A stretch of DNA of 64,000 bases, taken from the NCBI GenBank assembly GCA_050486205.1, contig JBJHCW010000003.1, forward strand, positions 124,001 to 188,000. Direction: 5' to 3'. The notes under the pieces were generated by a model. The model had not been told where the DNA came from and made no database searches. It saw only the letters and a list, made by a program, of their open reading frames with translations. The translations under genes were made by a program, and so were the position numbers. Below, piece by piece: positions 61,474 to 64,000 of the stretch (its first letter is position 1; every line of letters begins with the position of its first letter). The DNA comes from PWQG01 sp050486205 (GTDB lineage: Bacteria; Pseudomonadota; Gammaproteobacteria; Pseudomonadales; Pseudohongiellaceae).

Positions 61474-62448
61474 ATGTCAAGCTTGCCCCCCGTCCTGCAG
61501 AACCTGCCGTTTCCCGCCATCGGTGCGCCTCTGTTCATCATCAGCAATCCGAAACTGGTCATCGAGCAGTGCAAGGCGGGCGTTGTCGGGTCCATGCCTG
61601 CGCTCAATGCGCGCCCGGCGGCTCAGCTGGAGGACTGGCTGGCAGAAATTACCGAGGCCCTGGCAGCCCATAATCGAGACAATCCGGACAAGCCTGCCGC
61701 GCCCTTTGCCATCAACCAGATTGTGCACCGCAGCAATGATCGGCTGGAGCACGATCTGGCGCTGTGCGAGAAGTACAAGGTGCCCATCATCATCACCAGC
61801 CTGGGCGCGCGCGAAGATCTGAATCAGGCGGTGCACGGCTGGGGAGGTATTGTGATGCATGATGTCATCAATAACTTCTTTGCCCACAAGGCAATCGACA
61901 AGGGCGCGGACGGACTGATCTGCGTGGCAGCCGGTGCCGGTGGACATGCCAGCGTGAAGAGTCCCTTTGCGATGATCCAGGAAGTGCGTGAATGGTTCCA
62001 CGGGCCTGTGGCCTTGTCCGGCTCCATTGCCACAGGTGGGGCCATACTGGCGGCGCGAGCCATGGGTGCTGATCTTGCCTATATCGGCTCGCCGTTTATT
62101 GCCACTGATGAAGCGCGTGCCGCCGATGAGTACAAACAGATGGTTGTCGACAGTAATTCGGACGATATCGTCTACAGCAATTTCTACACAGGTGTGCACG
62201 GCAATTACCTGAAGGGCAGTATCCGCAATGCCGGCATGGACCCGGACAATCTGCCCGAATCCGATCCCAGCAAGATGAACTTTGGCACTGGCGGTGACAA
62301 GGCCAAGGCCTGGCGTGACATATGGGGCTGCGGCCAGGGTGTTGGTGTCATACGTGACGTGGTTCCAGCTGCTGAGCTGGTGGCACGCCTTCGTCGCGAA
62401 TACAATGAGGCGTTGGCGCAATTGTGCGCCGGTCAAGCAAAGGAGTAG
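61474..62448 (+). CDS. Nitronate monooxygenase-like (2-nitropropane dioxygenase family) flavoprotein
   Basis: This FMN-binding TIM-barrel family oxidises nitronates, and related enzymes reduce enoyl groups. FPAIGAPLFIISNPKLVIEQCKAGVVGSMPALNARP is the first strand region. GADGLICVAAGAGGHA is the FMN phosphate site, and SGSIATGGAILAARAMGADLAYIGSPFIAT follows. It is 324 residues. The true substrate is uncertain. The next gene begins three bases after the stop. Confidence 0.88.
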   Translation: MSSLPPVLQNLPFPAIGAPLFIISNPKLVIEQCKAGVVGSMPALNARPAAQLEDWLAEITEALAAHNRDNPDKPAAPFAINQIVHRSNDRLEHDLALCEKYKVPIIITSLGAREDLNQAVHGWGGIVMHDVINNFFAHKAIDKGADGLICVAAGAGGHASVKSPFAMIQEVREWFHGPVALSGSIATGGAILAARAMGADLAYIGSPFIATDEARAADEYKQMVVDSNSDDIVYSNFYTGVHGNYLKGSIRNAGMDPDNLPESDPSKMNFGTGGDKAKAWRDIWGCGQGVGVIRDVVPAAELVARLRREYNEALAQLCAGQAKE

Positions 62449-62451
62449 GTC

Positions 62452-63009
62452 ATGGAGATCGCCCACAATTTTCGCAAGCTGGCACTGGCAGGTTTCATGG
62501 TATCGCTGATGAGTGCACCGGCTGCCTGGAGTCAGGTCCAGGACACAGGTCTGTACTTTGGTGTGGATGTGATGGAAGTGGAATTCCAGTCCACCGGGTT
62601 CAGCAATGCCAAGCCGATCTCGGTTGGCCTGACTACCGGTTACCGTCTGAACGAGTTCCTGGCCGTGGAGGCGAGGGCGGGTACCGGTCTGTCGGGTGAT
62701 GACGCCAGAGCCGGTGGCACGCCAGTGGATGTGGAGCTGGACAGCTTCTACGGTTTTTATGCGCGAGGCATTCTACCGGTGTCCGATATCCTGGAGATCT
62801 ATGGTGCTGTGGGTTATACCTATGCCGATATGAAAGTGCGCTTCCCTGGTGGTTCGATAACCGGTTCGGACAATGACATCAGTTATGGTGTTGGCGCAGC
62901 GCTGAAACTTTCCTTCAGCACATCCCTCAACCTGGAGTGGGCGCGTATGCTTGATGGCGATGGCTTCCGTCTGGATGCGCTCAGCCTGGGTGTCCGTTTC
63001 AGTTTCTGA
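62452..63009 (+). CDS. Small outer-membrane beta-barrel protein
   Basis: A signal peptide ends near AWSQVQD (about residue 28). Alternating strands follow (GLYFGVDVMEVEFQS, SVGLTTGYRLNEFLAVEARAGTG, VSDILEIYGAVGYTYADMKVRF) and the protein ends in phenylalanine (SLGVRFSF), the BAM recognition mark. The 185 residues suggest eight strands, like OmpX- or OmpA-type porin-like proteins. It lies three bases after the monooxygenase-like gene. The function is unknown. Confidence 0.82.
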   Translation: MEIAHNFRKLALAGFMVSLMSAPAAWSQVQDTGLYFGVDVMEVEFQSTGFSNAKPISVGLTTGYRLNEFLAVEARAGTGLSGDDARAGGTPVDVELDSFYGFYARGILPVSDILEIYGAVGYTYADMKVRFPGGSITGSDNDISYGVGAALKLSFSTSLNLEWARMLDGDGFRLDALSLGVRFSF

Positions 63010-63047
63010 TATTTCTGCCCGCGGCCAGCCCTAAGGTTTCTCCCGTT

Positions 63048-63086
63048 CCTGCCGTTATGACCTGTACGAACAAGTATAACGGCAGG
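63048..63086 (+). terminator. 11-bp hairpin between the barrel protein and chemoreceptor genes
   Basis: CCTGCCGTTAT (63048-63058) and ATAACGGCAGG (63076-63086) pair perfectly around a 17-base loop, whose ends can pair further. No long T-run follows, so termination would be weak. The 3' arm contains the only Shine-Dalgarno-like AGGG of the chemoreceptor gene, so it may instead control translation. Confidence 0.5.
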
Positions 63087-63093
63087 GATTTCC

Positions 63094-64000
63094 ATGTTCA
63101 GTCAATTGACCATCCGAATGCGCGTCTGGCTGATTGTTGTGGTCAGCGTGATCGCCATCCTTGGCCTCAGCCTGACCTTGTTGTCCCAGGCGCGGGCCAA
63201 GTTCATTGAGCAGCTTGAGCAGGGGAGTGTCAATCAGGTCACCATGGTGCACGACCTGTTGAGGGGGCTGCATCAACGAGTGCTTGATGGCGAACTGACT
63301 GACGCCGAAGCCAAGCAGATGGGGCGATTCATCATCAACAATACTGTGGTTGACGAACGAAACTACCTGCTGCTCTTTCATCGACTCGGGCAGATACTGG
63401 CGCACCCGATGCGGGGTGTGGACAGTGCACTGGACACCGAGGCGCAGGTGAGAGAGTCCATCGAGGCTCAGCAGATCACCGAAGAACAACGGCTGCGCGA
63501 GAGCGGCTACCGAGAACCTGATCCGCGCATGACCGACATCATTGCTTCCTTCACGGGCAGCAGCCTGACCGGCTTCTCCGAATATCTGTACCATCCCGAA
63601 AATATCTTCGGTCATCGGATTCTCACTTTTGTGGACGATCCGCTGGCACACCCGGAAGCGGAAATCCGGCGTGTATATTCCGAGCTTTTTGTACCCTGGG
63701 ACTGGGTCATCATCCACGGTATGTTCACTGACGATGTGAACGCGGAGTTCTGGCGCTGGGCAGCCAATGCTGCGGTGCTGATTCTTCTGATTCTGCTGGT
63801 GTTGTGTGGTGGTGGTTTTTACCTTACCCGCTCGATTACCACCCCGTTGATGAAAACCCGTGCCTACATGGTCGACATAGCCCAGGGTTCCGGTGATCTG
63901 TCACGACGGTTGGAGCAAGACGGGCGCGACGAGTTGTCGGATCTTGGCCGGGGTTTCAATACCTTTGTTGGCAAGCTCTCGGACATCATCCGCCAGGTAT
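63094..64000 (+). CDS. Methyl-accepting chemotaxis protein-like receptor, 3' end outside window
   Basis: The frame is open to the window end. A first membrane helix (VWLIVVVSVIAILGLSLTLL) is followed by a periplasmic domain of about 190 residues with LLLFHRLGQILAHPMRG, the mark of a single-Cache sensor. The second helix (AAVLILLILLVLCGGGFYL, about residue 222) leads into a HAMP domain (TRSITTPLMKTRAYMVDIAQGSGDLSRRL). A signalling domain should follow outside. A chemoreceptor is most likely; another HAMP sensor such as a kinase or cyclase is possible. Confidence 0.82.
   Translation, partial: MFSQLTIRMRVWLIVVVSVIAILGLSLTLLSQARAKFIEQLEQGSVNQVTMVHDLLRGLHQRVLDGELTDAEAKQMGRFIINNTVVDERNYLLLFHRLGQILAHPMRGVDSALDTEAQVRESIEAQQITEEQRLRESGYREPDPRMTDIIASFTGSSLTGFSEYLYHPENIFGHRILTFVDDPLAHPEAEIRRVYSELFVPWDWVIIHGMFTDDVNAEFWRWAANAAVLILLILLVLCGGGFYLTRSITTPLMKTRAYMVDIAQGSGDLSRRLEQDGRDELSDLGRGFNTFVGKLSDIIRQV

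Noticed and set aside
1..64000. CRISPR arrays, prophage, insertion sequences, rRNA operon
   Set aside because: I looked for regularly spaced direct repeats, transposases, integrases, phage structural genes and rRNA and saw none.

Overview
The window reads as a chromosomal, housekeeping-rich segment of a free-living, aerobic gammaproteobacterium, probably marine. The gene order matches the Pseudomonas-like layout in several blocks: cpoB-queE-queC-tRNA-Lys; nadA with a BepA-type protease, a TusA-like protein, PerM, dapA and bamC; nadK-rhomboid-yeaC-DUF2797-pepN; and lpxH-ppiB diverging from glnS-cysS. I infer the class from protein families and synteny. I cannot name a genus from sequence alone.

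Layout. 1-2.4 kb holds the end of a tol-pal locus (CpoB), two queuosine genes and tRNA-Lys. 2.6-10.8 kb holds NadA, a BepA-type protease, a TusA-like protein, a PerM-type permease, DapA, BamC, RmuC and MiaE. 10.8-19.3 kb holds a leucine-rich lipoprotein, a Mip/FklB-type isomerase, ApeB, YaeQ, AsmA, MnmC and a membrane alpha/beta-hydrolase. 19.5-22.8 kb holds prfB with its programmed frameshift, lysS and ung. 22.9-28.5 kb is a catabolic block: a flavoprotein reductase, a leucine-type dehydrogenase and E1-alpha, E1-beta and E2 of a 2-oxoacid dehydrogenase, without E3. 28.5-29.3 kb holds queD, tRNA-Val and tRNA-Asp. 29.5-31.8 kb is a secreted M12-like metalloprotease. 31.8-39.3 kb holds NadK, rhomboid, YeaC, DUF2797, PepN, a GST, a short DksA-like protein and a PhyH oxygenase. 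39.3-47.3 kb holds AcnB, a DUF1289 protein, LpxH, PpiB, GlnS and CysS, followed by tRNA-Pro, tRNA-His and tRNA-Arg.

47.8-64 kb is more accessory. It carries an acylase-GNAT-GNAT operon, a TRIC channel followed by a truncated glyoxalase remnant, a crotonase, a thioredoxin-like protein, two neighbouring paralogous secreted proteins of unknown function, a GGCT-like protein, a MATE pump, a small hydrolase, a serine hydrolase, an EamA transporter, a nitronate monooxygenase-like protein, a small beta-barrel protein and the start of a chemoreceptor.

Themes and odd points. tRNA modification recurs (QueE/C/D, MiaE, MnmC) next to six tRNA genes. I found no CRISPR array, prophage, rRNA operon or insertion sequence. 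The most striking unexplained element is a perfect 31-bp inverted repeat enclosing a smaller hairpin between two convergent genes (42625-42740). Other points are a GIY-YIG-like segment in the DUF2797 protein, the acylase/acyltransferase operon, a palindrome ahead of nadA, a possible leaderless tusA-like gene, and hairpins placed inside or against coding ends.
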